From Xanthostigma xanthostigma (Eukaryota > Arthropoda > Insecta > Raphidioptera > Raphidiidae), in contig OY754470.1 in NCBI GenBank assembly GCA_963575645.1, positions 9,804,501 to 9,868,500 of the forward strand: DNA of 64,000 nucleotides, in the 5' to 3' direction. Below are positions 22,906-34,454 of this stretch, piece after piece. Position numbers and translations under genes: made by a program. The notes under the pieces are model-generated. The model was not told the origin of the DNA. It was given only the letters and a program-made list of their open reading frames with translations, and made no database searches. Each line of letters begins with the position of its first letter. The stretch's first letter is position 1.

Positions 22906-23416
22906 AAAATATTCTCTCAAAATTTCAGCTTCCTAGATAAAACCTGTGAACGGCGCAAGCCGACTTTGTTTCCCATTTAATTAACATGGGAGAAACGACG
23001 TTTTTACTCATTCATGAATAGCTGATAGATTTTTTTTTATTTTTAATAGCAGCATTTTGTAGAGAATTAAATTTCACACAAAAAAGGCCCTTAGTACTAA
23101 GTCCGTGAATTCATTGTCTTCAAAGATATATTCGCTTAAACATTCTCATAAAAAGAGGATTTCATTTGATTCATCAGTGTTTAAACGAACATATCTTTGA
23201 AAATAACGAATTGACGGATTTAGTACTAAAGAACTTTTCTGTGGGAAATTTAATTCTCTGGAAAATTCTGCTATCAAAAATGTAAAAAAAAATTCCAGCA
23301 GCTTCCTTGTTTGAGTAAAAACGTCGCTTTTCCCATGTTAATTAAACGAGAAACCAACTCGGTTTGAGCCGTTCGTAGGTTTGATCTAGAAAGCTACAAA
23401 TTTTAAGAGAATTTTT
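22906..23416. repeat. Large fold-back, arms about 240 bp
   Basis: The left half (e.g. TTTAATTAACATGGGAGAAA, CGACGTTTTTACTCA, AGAGAATTAAATTTC, TTAGTACTAA) recurs in reverse complement in the right half. Arms match at roughly 80 percent by eye with a short loop near 23150. A transcript would form a long imperfect hairpin. Confidence 0.65.
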
Positions 23417-24904
23417 AGGTTCAATGGTAAAACATTTGCCAATAGAACCGAAAACAAAAAAAAATTCAAAAAAACAACTTAATATACACATCTTACCTGC
23501 TTACTTACTGTACAATAGCAAGTAGTGATTAAAATGAGCTCAGAGCTGAGTGTGTGTATTGTGCTGTGCATTGTGCAAATGTTGCATGACTCCTGAGCAT
23601 GTATAATGACAGTTCACACCTCTGCAGTCTGCACCCTTGTGTAGTGCGTACTGTCTAGTGTCGCTCCTTTGAACGACTCGCTCTGAGCGACTCTTTTTAG
23701 TGAGCGGAGCGCACGGAGCCAGCTCCGAAGAAAGAGTTATGTGGACACATCACTAATCGCAAGTCTAACCGCATCACAAAAACATTGACCTAATCCAACA
23801 AAATTTCAAGTATGCAGTAGTTTAAAAAGTAAAAACTATCGGATATTGTTCGATATTTGAAATTTACGTCTTTCGATATGCTGAACAGTATTGTATATAA
23901 TCGTGTATGTATGAGCGCTACCAATACAAAAAAGTAAAAAAAAAAACGGTGTACCTAGGAAGTACAGACACATTTCGTTTGTCGACATACCCAGGGGAGA
24001 TAAACTTCCACGCAATTCACTTTTTCAATCAGTCGAATAAAAAACTCACTTGAACTTCAGCGTCATCTTAGTCAACGATATTCCTAGTAAAATTCGTTAT
24101 ATATACAGAATGATCATTTTAAAGTTTTCTTAAAAACTTTAATGCTTAAAACTAACTGCAGTCCAGATTACATGAATAACTAATGCAGTGATTTTTTTGT
24201 CTTTTATTTTAGAACTAGTAATTTATGTGGCTAGATTTTCTGTTTTTACAAAAACTGTATTCTATGATGCGAAATCAATAAAATACGGGATAGAAGTCTG
24301 CAAACGTGATAATAACTTGAAGGAACTTCAAAATAACACACAGCACAACATACATATTACACATAGCTAGTTTACAAACGACGTGACGTCACGCTGGAAT
24401 CCAAAATGACGAACAGCGTTTTAGACCTTTGAAGATTAAAAAATACAATTCTTAAAATTAAATTATATAATTTATATCACATTATTAACATTCCTCGTTT
24501 GCTTTTGTAAAATCGATCAAGAATATGTATGATTAGATTTTTTTCTTACATGGTGTAAAATACCGTATTGTAACAATGTCTTCAAACATCCTCCTGTATA
24601 GAAACATTGTGTGATGTGTCGGTTATTTTATGTACAGTCTTTGTTGTGTTATAACGGTGAACTATTTTTATTTTATTTCTTTTCCATTTTAGTAGCAAAT
24701 CGAGAAAAAACGCGAATAACTCCTCAAATATTTGAGGTTTCCAGGAAATTGAATCCTACACGAGGAACTTAGAATCTGTTTTCGTACATCGGTTCACAGT
24801 GTCAAACTTTTGATGTAATATTTACTTTCAAATCTATATATGAAACATATTTTTTTTAAAATACGATTTTATTTACCTGTTATTATTACGCAATTTCAAA
24901 ATCG
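23417..24904. other. Stretch without identified features
   Basis: About 1.5 kb. 23540-23760 is somewhat GC-richer, with CGCTCTGAGCGA and GAGCGGAGCG motifs, but no gene could be supported. Confidence 0.4.
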
Positions 24905-25080
24905 CGGCTATGTTGACGGATGCAGCTCTCTCTCTCTCTCTATCTCATACTTCAACCTACCCGTAGCGTCGTACTCGCGCTCACATACAATAAACAGTTT
25001 TGTAACCGCCTGGTAGACATTTAGACCCGACTAAATGATCTGGCTTATTTATTTTTTAGAGTATTTGAGGGTATTAAAAC
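24905..25080 (+). repeat. Repeat R, copy 2 (empty site for MITE W), with (TC)n
   Basis: Contains a TC run (24927-24945), CATACTTCAACCTACCCGTA, and GTAGACATTTAGACCCGACT. The latter is uninterrupted here, while in the copy at 29340 a MITE sits inside the ATTTAGAC. Confidence 0.6.
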
Positions 25081-26268
25081 ACAAGCTTCTTTGAAAATTC
25101 TTCTTTGAAAGTTTCTTTTCATATTTGAAGTACTGATCAAATATAATAAAAATAAAGTACACTTACCTATATCAGTATTTCACATTATAAATTTGTGTTA
25201 AAAATTAATTAAATTAATTAAAATATTTAGGGATGCGTGGAAAATGGATTTTTTCTTTCAGATTAGATTGAGAAGAAAACTTCAAATAGGCAAGTGCTAT
25301 TGAAAAAGATTTTTGTATATAATGTTCCTCTATGCCAAGTTTTATTAGTACTACTGTATTTTTTTCTCTTTTATTTAGTTATCTATTTTATATAATTTTT
25401 TAGTTGTCACGTAATCGACTGACATTGCTACAATTATAATATTTTTTTTTCTCAGAAATTGTTCAAACAATTCTATCTTTGCTTTCAGCGGTATTATATC
25501 GTCACAAAATAATATTTAAAATTAATTTTTAAAGTCAAGATTTTTTAAGATCCAGTCCTATTCAAGAAACTATTAAATCTAAATTAATCACGACTAAACA
25601 CCTAATTAGTTCATTACAAAAATAATTATAAATACAAATGAAGTTAATAAAAGAGTGTTAATTAATTTGTGACTAAATTCTGCTATTACGGCTCATGTTA
25701 TCAAACGTTAAAGAAAAAATCCATTCCATGCATAATTAGAAAATAAGTTAATTTCGTGTATTTTTTTCACAATGTAAAATTTCACCCGACAAAACAAACA
25801 AACCTTAGCTGTTGAGCATCTATAATCTACAAACCAAACAGTCAACATACTTACAAGATATTCTCAAATTTATTCGAATATTTTTCTAGTCGACTGGATT
25901 ATTTAATACTTTTAGAATAAATGACCTATACTTAGCAATACTTAATGAAGGTTCTATATTCGACACGCTTTTTTTATGTAGGTATATTCAATCATAAATT
26001 TTCGAGGGATTAATCGATTTGAAAATTGTCGACGCCAATCTGTTAATGCTAGCCGATTGGGACCTTAAAATTTTTATAAGATCGGTTCAGTCGTTTTTAA
26101 CTGACTTTGAAAAATGTTATTTTTTTATATAGTATGTCACCTCATATCTCCAGCATCTGTGAATTTAATAGAGCATACTTTCAGAATAGTCTTACACAAA
26201 CGGTACTTAAACTGATTCAGCTGTTTATATATCCACCAAAAAGTAAAAAATAAAAAAACTTAAAAAAA
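25081..26268. other. AT-rich stretch, nothing identified
   Basis: About 1.2 kb; 26060-26110 has a GATCGGTTCAGTCGTTTTTA block of the sort found near ends of insect non-autonomous repeats. Confidence 0.4.
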
Positions 26269-26512
26269 TTGGTTGTCTGTAAAGTCGGTTTACGGACGAT
26301 AGTTTTACGTGATAACGTATTCCGCACGAATATCATATTTAATAATACATAACCTAAATTTTAGTAGCTGTCAAACTTGGGCCGATCGTGCTTCTCTATC
26401 GTTTATACTGCGCTCTCGCTTGCACGCACAGGGTCAGGCGGAACGTTAGACACGTTACACTTTTTCGTGCGTGCAGCTGGTGTTTCATCAATTTATAAGA
26501 CGTTATCACGTC
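26269..26512 (+). mobile_element. HINE-like element copy D (short form)
   Basis: 244 bp with both ends: TTGGTTGTCTGTAAAGTCGG after an A-run, and TTATAAGACGTTATCACGTC. The middle is short and includes GCGCTCTCGCTTGCACGC, CAGGGTCAGGCGGAACGTT and CACTTTTTCGTGCGTGCAGC, as in the other short copies at 45175 and 60524. Confidence 0.8.
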
Positions 26513-26542
26513 AACAAGAAAATTGAATTTCTTTCAAAAAGG

Positions 26543-26670
26543 GTCACTAAAAAGCGTAAAATAACAATGTTTTGAGGTCAGCGCCAATTTAATATAAGTA
26601 CATAAAACATGAAAGTAATAAAATAGGGGTGCCGACCTCAAAATTCTTTTATTTTAAGCTTTTTAGTGAC
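26543..26670. mobile_element. Small MITE, 128 bp
   Basis: GTCACTAAAAAGCGTAAAAT and TTTTGAGGTC at the left; reverse complement with few changes at the right. Sits directly after the HINE-like copy D. Confidence 0.6.
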
Positions 26671-27536
26671 GTTTTTGACGGAGGTTCAATATTTTTTATA
26701 TTTGTATTTATGCTTTCGCACACCCCTATAATAATAATTTATTGTTACGTTGCTATATATAAAAAAATAAATCATTTATGTATTAAAACTTAAGGATTGA
26801 ATAAAGCTTTGAAAATATTAATTGAAAATTATTTCTTTACAGAATTGACTTCATTACTCAGAATCAGACGGAAGCAGTATAAAGTACTTGGAGAAAATGA
26901 AGGTAATTTTTCTTTTGTACGTTATAAAAACTCAAGCAGATATTGCTTCTCTTCCCGATAGGAGATACTATTTATATGGAGTAACAAAAGACATTTAGAT
27001 AAAATAAAGATATTTTTTATTGTCCTAAAAGCAAAATACAAACAAAGGTTGAGTAAAATTTGATATATTCAACAATTTCATCGAAAACAATTACAGTTTG
27101 GTTAGTAAAATTCGAATCATTATTTAAATAAAATTAAGACAGGTTTTTACCGCTTATTTTGGTTAAAATAAGCAGTAAAAAAAGAACACGCTCTCTCAAT
27201 TTAGCATGACCCGGAAATGTGTCTTTCTTGGTGTAAAAATAGATGGCACAGCTAGTTAAAGGACGTTTCGACCCGACCGTCGCAAACAACGAGTTAAACA
27301 GAATTTATTGGCCAACATACATCACGTATCTAAATAAGCATGCTATATCGGTCGATGTATTTTCGATTCGTCCTCGTCGACTACGATTCTTGTGTACCCT
27401 GCGACGACGTGCAACCAATAAACGTTCATTTAAATAAATGTATTGCGCTTCTGAAAAATTCATTGCGACGAAGAAAACCTTATTGCAATAAAAATCAATG
27501 CCATTGTGAAGATGAAATTAATTGTCGGCTAAAAAG
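26671..27536. other. Stretch with an unexplained GC-richer segment
   Basis: Mostly featureless. 27240-27480 is less AT-rich and holds a 64-codon frame without recognisable similarity; an AATAAA at 27418 makes a solo-LTR fragment conceivable but unsupported. Confidence 0.35.
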
Positions 27537-27720
27537 CAGACTTGTAAAAAATACTTTTTAAAAGTATTTATATACAAATACAAGTACTCTTGCTTCATTG
27601 AGTATTTAAATACAAACACTTTTGATGCATAGAGTATTTGAAATACAAATACAAAAACTAGAAAAGTATTTGTGTTTTGAAATACTTTTACTCAAATACT
27701 TTATTTTTAAAAAGTATGAA
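27537..27720 (+). repeat. AAGTATTT-type repeat, one hAT-like end
   Basis: Starts CAGACTTGTAAAAAATACTT and consists of alternating AAGTATTT / AAATACTT blocks. The same start occurs inverted at 34132. The right terminus is not recognisable. Confidence 0.5.
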
Positions 27721-27799
27721 CATATTAGGTAAACATCATATTGTTTTGTTTTCCTTGTAGTGAAAACATGCCACAAAACATTTGACTGACACTATATTT

Positions 27800-28353
27800 A
27801 GGGTTCAAAAGGAAAAAAGGAACCCTTATAGGATCACTTTGTTGTCCGTCTGTCTGTCTGTCAAGACTTTTGGAAATCAAAACCTATAGGCTACTTTCCG
27901 TTGACCTAGAATCATGAAATTTGACAAGAAGCAGTCTAATAGCACAAATAAAGGGAAAAATCCGAAAACTGTAAAAATAACAATGTTTTTAAACCGCACG
28001 TACATACTAACAGTTCTGATACAATACAAGCGTCCGCTACCGGTGCGTTTATACAGCACAATATGAGAACTCTCGCATACAAACCGGTACGACAACTAGG
28101 CTGTCTGATGTAGCCACGAGCTACAATACAGTTCAGTAGTCCATCCGAACCTCATTGCAATTACACGCTAAGTTGGCAAACTGGCCGCAACGTTTGTCGA
28201 TGTATGGGGACAACAGTTTTCCAATGGCTATGCGGGAAGAATCTTTGAGACTCGATTCCCGTGATGAACGAACTATTTACATACTTACATACAAGTTTGT
28301 ACGAAACCCTCGGTGCGCGAGTCCGACTCGCACTTGGCCGTTTTTTTTTTACA
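27800..28353 (+). mobile_element. Lepidopteran-type interspersed repeat ending in GAGTCCGACTCGCACTTGG
   Basis: Starts GGGTTCAAAAGGAAAAAAGG and AACCCTTATAGG, has a GTCCGTCTGTCTGTCTGTC run (27842-27861), and ends AACCCTCGGTGCGCGAGTCC then GACTCGCACTTGGCCG plus a T-run. This plan is very common in Lepidoptera as the non-coding end of a non-LTR-type repeat. A minus-strand end-piece is at 63352. Confidence 0.65.
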
Positions 28354-29254
28354 TTACAATAAAAGATGTACAACCGGATCACGTGATTTTGCGTGCCTGT
28401 ACCAAACTAGAGCTTTTATGAAATCTAGATGGATTGTAATGTAACCTACGTTTAATGATTACATTTTCGGTTAGTTTGATGCTAGAAAATTTGGTATAGA
28501 TTTTAAAATTAATTATACGGTTTTAAATGTAATTCGGAGGCAAATTTTCTAAAAAAAATTTTTTTTTTTTGACAAATTTAAAAAGCAGCAATACTAATGA
28601 TAATAATAAATATTCTTTATTTCATGCTGATATTTTTTTTTCAAATATATGCTTTAGTAGCACAGCTTAAAATTACGTCAAAAATTTCTCGATACTGTAA
28701 AGTGGGCTCTCTTTTAACATTAGCTTATTTTTTTATAAATATGCGGATGTCATTCGTATTTATTATTTGATCCGTTAACTTGTGCGTAAGTGAAAAGTTA
28801 AACCGCCTTTAATATTATTTTATCAAGCCTTGACATAAAGTGAACCCGTTTTTCATTTCCTTAATCCAACTTATAAATTGATAATATTTACTTTCATGTT
28901 AGATATGCATTTCACTACTGAAAAAAAATCCGTTTTCAATAAAAATGCATAGAAGAGGAAAAACCCAAACTTTAAACCATTATAATAAAATTGCTGGAGC
29001 GTGAAAAGGCGATATAGCGTAATATCGATGCTTCTGACTTGACCTATGTTTAACCTGCGAATTGTAGCTGCCTGATGTTAAAGCAAAGAAGCTTTTTACT
29101 TTCGTTAAAGTAAAAAAAAAAACTCGGTCAACTAGTTAGTAATGTTTTATTCATCACTTCCGGACCCTTGTTAAGCTAAACCAGTTTTAAGGATGAGAAA
29201 ACTATTCCACGTATACATTCTACAATAACCCAAAAGCATTTTTTTAAGATGCAC
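28354..29254. other. AT-rich stretch, nothing identified
   Basis: About 900 bases without supported features. Confidence 0.45.
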
Positions 29255-29350
29255 GTCCAAGCTGGCTAGCAGCACACATACGCTCTCTCTCACACTTCAA
29301 CCTATCTGTAGCGTCTTACTTGCACTCTTTGTAACTATTTGGCAGACATT

Positions 29351-29782
29351 TAAAGCCGCTGAACTCGAGGCTAGAAACGCTGCTAGAAACACTGCTGGCT
29401 GGATACGAAGCTGGAAATGACGTTACTGCAGGCTCGCCTGCTAGCTCACAAGATAGGTTAAAATTAGAACAGGGGCTATTTTCCTTGCTAGGTATAAGCT
29501 AGAACCAATCAGGAAACAGTATTTTGTCACGTGGGCGACTTGAACAAACGCCCACAAACCAACATTCTGCTCAGAGTCAGACAACAGTCACGTTTTGCTT
29601 TGTGTATATTTGATGTGTCACTGCGCGCGCATTAGATTTATTCACAAAACTAGCTTAAAAAGACGTCTCGTGTGAAGCGAGCACATAAAAGTAATCAAGA
29701 AAACCAGCGCTAGAAAACTAGTAGGCGAATGTATAGCAAGGAATCTAGCAGCGTTTCTAGTCTCGTGTGCAGCGGCCTTTAG
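29351..29782 (+). mobile_element. MITE W, complete copy
   Basis: Ends AAGCCGCTGAACTCGAGGCT then AGAAACGCTGCTAGAA; the right end repeats this inverted (CTAGCAGCGTTTCTAGTCTC then GTGTGCAGCGGCC). The inferred target is TTTA or TTA, from comparison with the empty site at 25018. Other copies are at 15890 and 35111. Confidence 0.75.
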
Positions 29783-29874
29783 ACCTGACTAAATAATCGG
29801 GTTTATTTATTTTTCATTTATTAAATACTTATGAAAAATTTTGTAATGCCTCAACGACTTTTTTGACGTGATAA

Positions 29875-30848
29875 CGTCTTATAAATTGATGAATCACCAA
29901 TCTTATAAATTGATAAAACACCGACTGCATGCACGAAAAAGTGTAACGTAACGTTCCTAACGTTCGTAACGCGTAACGTTCCGCCTGACCCTGTGCGTGC
30001 TTTTTGCTAATTTCTCGCTCAATTTAAATCAGATCGGTTTGAAACCAGTCTTAAACGAAAGAGGAGAACATTTTACATAGATTTCGTATAACAGAATTTG
30101 CCTAAACAGTTTTTTTATACAAATTTATATAGAAAAATAGCTGTATAAAATATAAATGCAATGTTGTCTATTGCATGGCGCGACGCGGTCGGTCGTCTTT
30201 GTTTGCCGTACATGGAAATTAGAAAATAACGTATGTCTTGTCTTAACATGAAAACGGCTGCATTTCTAATGTTTAATTCAATTTTTTGACATTAGTATTT
30301 TGTGAAATGCAACGCCTTCTAAGTTAAGTATTGGAATAACTAATTATTATTAGAACATAATACTTTGACAGTGTTGCAAACGTCACTTTTGACATTTCTT
30401 ATCATTCCGACACCAAGGATAAGCGGATTGAAACCAAATTTTGGGAGGATGTTTGATATGCAAATATGAAGTGGCCTATTGTTTTTGGGGAACATCGGCG
30501 CATGCTTAAAAGAATATATCTCTTATAATGATGTTTTATATAATAATAATATAGTTTTTAAAACGGTTTTTACTCTATCTATTTTTACTAGAAATTTTTG
30601 TAAATTTTTTGGGGAAAATCGGCGCATGCGCAAAAGAGATACATGCCATAGTTGTTTTTTATATAATAATAGTGTACTTTTTATAGTGTTTTATTATTCT
30701 ACTTAATAAAATTTACCTAAATTTGAAGCGAAAGATGCAATATCATAGATTCGAATTATTATAATTATTATATAAATTTAGGTTATGTATTACGGAATAC
30801 GTTATCACGTAAAACTATCGTCCGTAAACCGACTTTACAGACAACCAA
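29875..30848 (-). mobile_element. HINE-like element copy A (longest complete copy, 974 bp)
   Basis: Terminal GACGTGATAACGTCTTATAA follows a T-run; at the other end ACGTTATCACGTAAAAC is followed by a hairpin GTCCGTAAA/TTTACAGAC (30820-30842), ACAACCAA and a T-run. The inverted motif is thus terminal at one end and about 38 bp internal at the other. Asymmetric inverted ends, a hairpin near one terminus, insertion in T-runs, and internal minisatellite units are the described plan of Helentrons and their HINE/DINE-1 derivatives. No protein is encoded. Confidence 0.75.
30474..30715 (+). repeat. Two palindromic minisatellite units inside copy A
   Basis: GGGGAACATCGGCGCATGC (30486-30504) and GGGGAAAATCGGCGCATGCG (30611-30630) head two related units of about 123 bp that include TTATATAATAATA. 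The same unit is tandemly amplified at 45365-45945 and 63540-64000. Confidence 0.7.
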
Positions 30849-30960
30849 TTTTTTTCAAATAAATTTTTGCTAGGTCGTCAATTATAAAAGAAGTGTTATA
30901 CAAATTTTCACGTTGCTTTAAATACCTACCGAGAAATGTTTGATAACTCTCCTAATATAA

Positions 30961-31730
30961 AGTCTGTAAATTGCATCAATATGGTTAGTTCCTATGATTT
31001 AGTTTGGTTCTTACTGAATAATGTATAGAAAAAATAAAACAAATAAGATTATCCCATCCATAAGGTGATGTTTCAGCATTTGACGTCTGAAAATACTGAA
31101 GATGTAGTCTGTTATGATGTAAGAGGAGATTTTCTGCTTTAACATTTCTGTGTTGTTTATTTTTCCACCTCTTTGAGATATACGCGATAAAAACAAAATA
31201 CTGTGTACTTACCAGAATTTTTTGCTAATATGAAAAAAGTGAGTTGGTGAGGAAATAATCATAAAGTAAATAATCATTTGCCAGTAATTTTTTATGCGAA
31301 CTGAAAAGTCGAAATTATTTTTTTTACCTAGAATATAAAAGCAGGTAAAAAACTCATAATTGTACGTTCTTGATTAAAGGGGTGAAAACATTATTTGCGT
31401 ACACGTTACTTGTATTTTCACATCATAGTACCGTGCGTTCAATAAATCCATAAGTTATGTAATATGTATAACGATTTAGTGCTTTTGCTTATTCCATTCG
31501 ATTTTTAGCACGAAATTATTATAATTATTTATGAGAGCGTTATATTTACTGTTAATTGTACATCAGTTACTTTTTTAATTTCTTTTTAAAGAAGTTTTTT
31601 ATACCAGCCAACACGTGTTTTGAAGTATCTGAAAAGAGTTAATATATAGACGAAACGTTGTACATAAAATAAACCTCTATTTTATAGTATTATTTGTCCA
31701 CATAGCTGCGAATATGTCTTATTATGGGCT
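30961..31730. other. AT-rich stretch with a decayed ribozyme-like motif
   Basis: Around 31630-31665 a CTGAAAAG...GACGAAACGTTG string resembles the hammerhead-like core of element P but has lost the conserved G of CTGANGA. Otherwise featureless. Confidence 0.35.
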
Positions 31731-32138
31731 GAGAGCTGGCTACGGAGGGGTAGGGGTCACTCGGTGCAAAGCTGAAAATTTGCAGAATAATAGGAGATAG
31801 TAAAAGTAAGTAGGGAAAAAATTGCCAGAAGGCTAAGCGGAAGATAAAGAGCCGCTAGAAAGCGCTAATGTTGCGAAAAATGTTGCAATAATTATGTGAC
31901 TCAGTGCACTTCTGGCAATTTCTATACTTATTTATAGAACTTTATAGAAATTGCCAGAAGTGCACTGAGTCACATAATTATTGCAACATTTTTCACAACA
32001 TTAGCGCCTTCTGGCGGCTCTTTATCTTCCGCTTAGCCTTCTGGCAATTGTTTCCCTACTTACTTGTACTATCTCATATTATTCTGCAAATTTTCAGCTT
32101 TGCATCGAGTGACCCCTACCCCTCCGTAGCCAGCTCTT
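31731..32138. repeat. Fold-back with 196-bp arms, about 96 percent identical
   Basis: Left arm 31731-31926, spacer 31927-31942, right arm 31943-32138. Markers include GGGGTAGGGGTCACTCG, AAGCGGAAGATAAAGAGCCG and TATGTGACTCAGTGCACTTC. About eight differences between arms. No coding capacity; probably a young fold-back transposon or an inverted duplication. Confidence 0.8.
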
Positions 32139-32589
32139 CGACTATTATTGGACACCATATCTAATAAATAAAGAGTTTTTCGTGAATAACCACTTATTTA
32201 TGAAAGTCGCCAACCATAAATTTCCTTCATATTTTTAAAAATATTTTAATTTAATGGCGAGAGCTTTCTGTAAAGTCAGTGCATACATAAGCTTTATTTA
32301 CAGCTATTAAATGATCTTCAACCCGATATCATAAATCTTTGTTTATTATTTTTGTAAATAGCAAGCAGATTATTTAACGTGGTTTAAAAAAGTGATTGAT
32401 TGATTGATACAGGAAAACAATAAATCTGTAATCGAAATACTGTCAATACTGTGTCCCCTGAAACAACAATATATATAGTTGTCAGGAATTCGTGGTTTAA
32501 CGATGTAGTATGAGATTTTGTTATTAACATTTTTTGTAATATCTAGTGGCCTCACTTCGCGATTTTTTTTAAAAACGTATTCTAAAACA
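32139..32589. other. AT-rich stretch, nothing identified
   Basis: About 450 bases without supported features. Confidence 0.45.
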
Positions 32590-32829
32590 CAGTGTAAACT
32601 CTTTATAACGAATTGCAAGGGACCGAGCATTTTTTTTCGATATAAAGTGAAATGAGAAATATATATCTTTATTTAAAATTCCAATGGAATGTTTTATTAA
32701 TTATTCCCCAACCAAATAAATCTCCTTCAATAGGTACATATTTTTGGAACAAAACTTCTACTAACAAAAATTTCTACGTTTTAGGGGTTTTTTCGTTATA
32801 ACGAAGGACGTTATAAAGAGGTTATACTG
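32590..32829. mobile_element. pogo/Tigger-like MITE, 240 bp
   Basis: Left end CAGTGTAAACTCTTTATAAC; right end in reverse complement CAGTATAACCTCTTTATAAC with GTCCTTCGTTATAACG. CAGT ends with CTCTTTATAACG blocks and a TA flank (seen at the right side only) match pogo-type Tc1/mariner MITEs. Confidence 0.7.
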
Positions 32830-34032
32830 TATGTTAAAAATATAAAATACGTACCAATATTTTTTTGCTTTGTTATATTTTGTATTTTTTATGAAGAAGA
32901 AAAGTTTTGTGATTTGTAATACTGTTTCAACGTCATAGTGCCCACACTGATTGCATTGAAATTTGTTATCAAAATAGTAAATGTTGCCATTATCTCCTCA
33001 TATTTGCTGTCAAACATTGACTTCGTCTGGTTAGGCTAGTTCTTATAATAAGCATTTATAATTTAATGCTTGGCAGAGCGAAATGTCGTCATTAGTACCT
33101 TTTTTCAATATTCTTCATATTCGCGTTTTGGTACATTTGAAACACTCTAGTAGTAAAATTTGATGTCAACTATTTTCCCGAAAAATGTCATATTTGTGAG
33201 AATATTAATAAATGCAATCTTCTGGATGATGATAGTTTTAAAATTCTAAACACGTAACGATTATACTATGTCATAATAATAATAATAGCATAATGTGATG
33301 TTTAAACATAAATCACTAATTGAACAAGGTTAGTGCCAATTAATAATGGGCTGTACACAAACCAGTGTAGGCACTTTTGTTCTATAGTCAATGTTATCCA
33401 ATAGAATGTTGTTTGTAATCTAGTATAGGGTTTAACCATAAGGGCTTCCCGACTGCGTTTAAAATTGAGATCAAACGATTTTATAATGAATCAGCGGGCT
33501 TAAGTTGGGCACGGCACGGAGCAATCTGCATTTTTAAACAATAACTAAATATCGCACCATTATAACACTAGAAAAAAAGAAGACCTTATCGTTCCTTTTT
33601 TTAATACGAAACATGCAACATATGGACCTAATTATTTAGGAATGAAATTTTTTAATAAATTGTCTTTGGACCTCCGTCATCAGAGCCTTAAAACTTAAAA
33701 AAAAACGCTTTTTAAATATCTAAGTAAAGAATGTTTTTACACGTATAAAGAATTTTTAGAAGCGGGCAATGCTCCCTAAATACTACGTTTACATTTTTTT
33801 TCTGACGTGTTTTTTAACAATTTTTGTATATCTAAACCAATAAATCTATCTATCTATCTATCTATCGTTCTGTAATTAAATTTTGCCCTGTCATCTAATA
33901 AAGTTCTAGTAATGTATCAACAAACGCTATATGTTCTCTATATGTTCTCCAACATACACACACAACAAGCACTAACACACAGCTGTCCAACGCATACACA
34001 CAACAAACGTAAATGAAACATAACGCGAATAG
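32830..34032. other. AT-rich stretch with (TCTA)n microsatellite
   Basis: A tetranucleotide TCTA run of about five units is at 33846-33866. No gene recognised. CACACAC-rich sequence at 33950-34010 yields chance frames. Confidence 0.45.
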
Positions 34033-34132
34033 CAGCCTTGTAAAGTATTTGAGTAAAATTATTGCAAAATACAAATACTTTTTCAGTATATTCAATGTTA
34101 AATACTTTTAAAAAGTATTTTTTACAAGTCTG
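34033..34132. mobile_element. 100-bp hAT MITE
   Basis: Ends CAGCCTTGTAAA and (reverse complement) CAGACTTGTAAA; flanks GCGAATAG and GGGAATAT match at 6 of 8 positions. Interior made of AAGTATTT blocks, as at 27537. Confidence 0.6.
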
Positions 34133-34454
34133 GGGAATATCGTCGCGCCAATTGCACTGTTTTACTTCCAACCAAACGCGCCATTAGATGTTTCACATAA
34201 AAATTAGGTGTGTATTTTGAACGCGGCCCAATTCTATGGCGTGACGTAAGTTCGAGACTTCGAAGTCTCCACACACATTCAGTGCGGTGAAGGTTTAATT
34301 ACCAGCCTCTGCGGGAGCACAATTAAAATGTTATTAAATTCGCTAATATCAACATAGAAACAGACCGGCAATCTCAACGCTTTATACATACGTATGCATT
34401 ATACGTATAGATGTGTGTGTGTCAGTGTGTAATCATGTGACACATTCTGTATAT
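34133..34454. other. Stretch without identified features
   Basis: About 320 bases, with a short GT run at 34411-34429. Confidence 0.45.

Larger units (their letters stand above)
29255..30960 (+). repeat. Repeat R, copy 3, split by two insertions
   Basis: R sequence appears in three parts: 29255-29350, 29783-29874 and 30849-30960. The gaps are filled by MITE W (29351-29782) and HINE-like copy A (29875-30848). The corresponding uninterrupted sites are at about 25018 and 3434. Confidence 0.65.

Noticed and set aside
27243-27437. Small host exon or LTR in a GC-richer segment
   Set aside because: The 64-codon frame resembles nothing I know, splice sites are not convincing and no second LTR or primer-binding site was seen.
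31638-31665. Another hammerhead-like core (CTGAAAAG ... GACGAAACGTTG)
   Set aside because: The invariant G of CTGANGA is missing and no 5-bp stem II forms, so at best it is a decayed relative.
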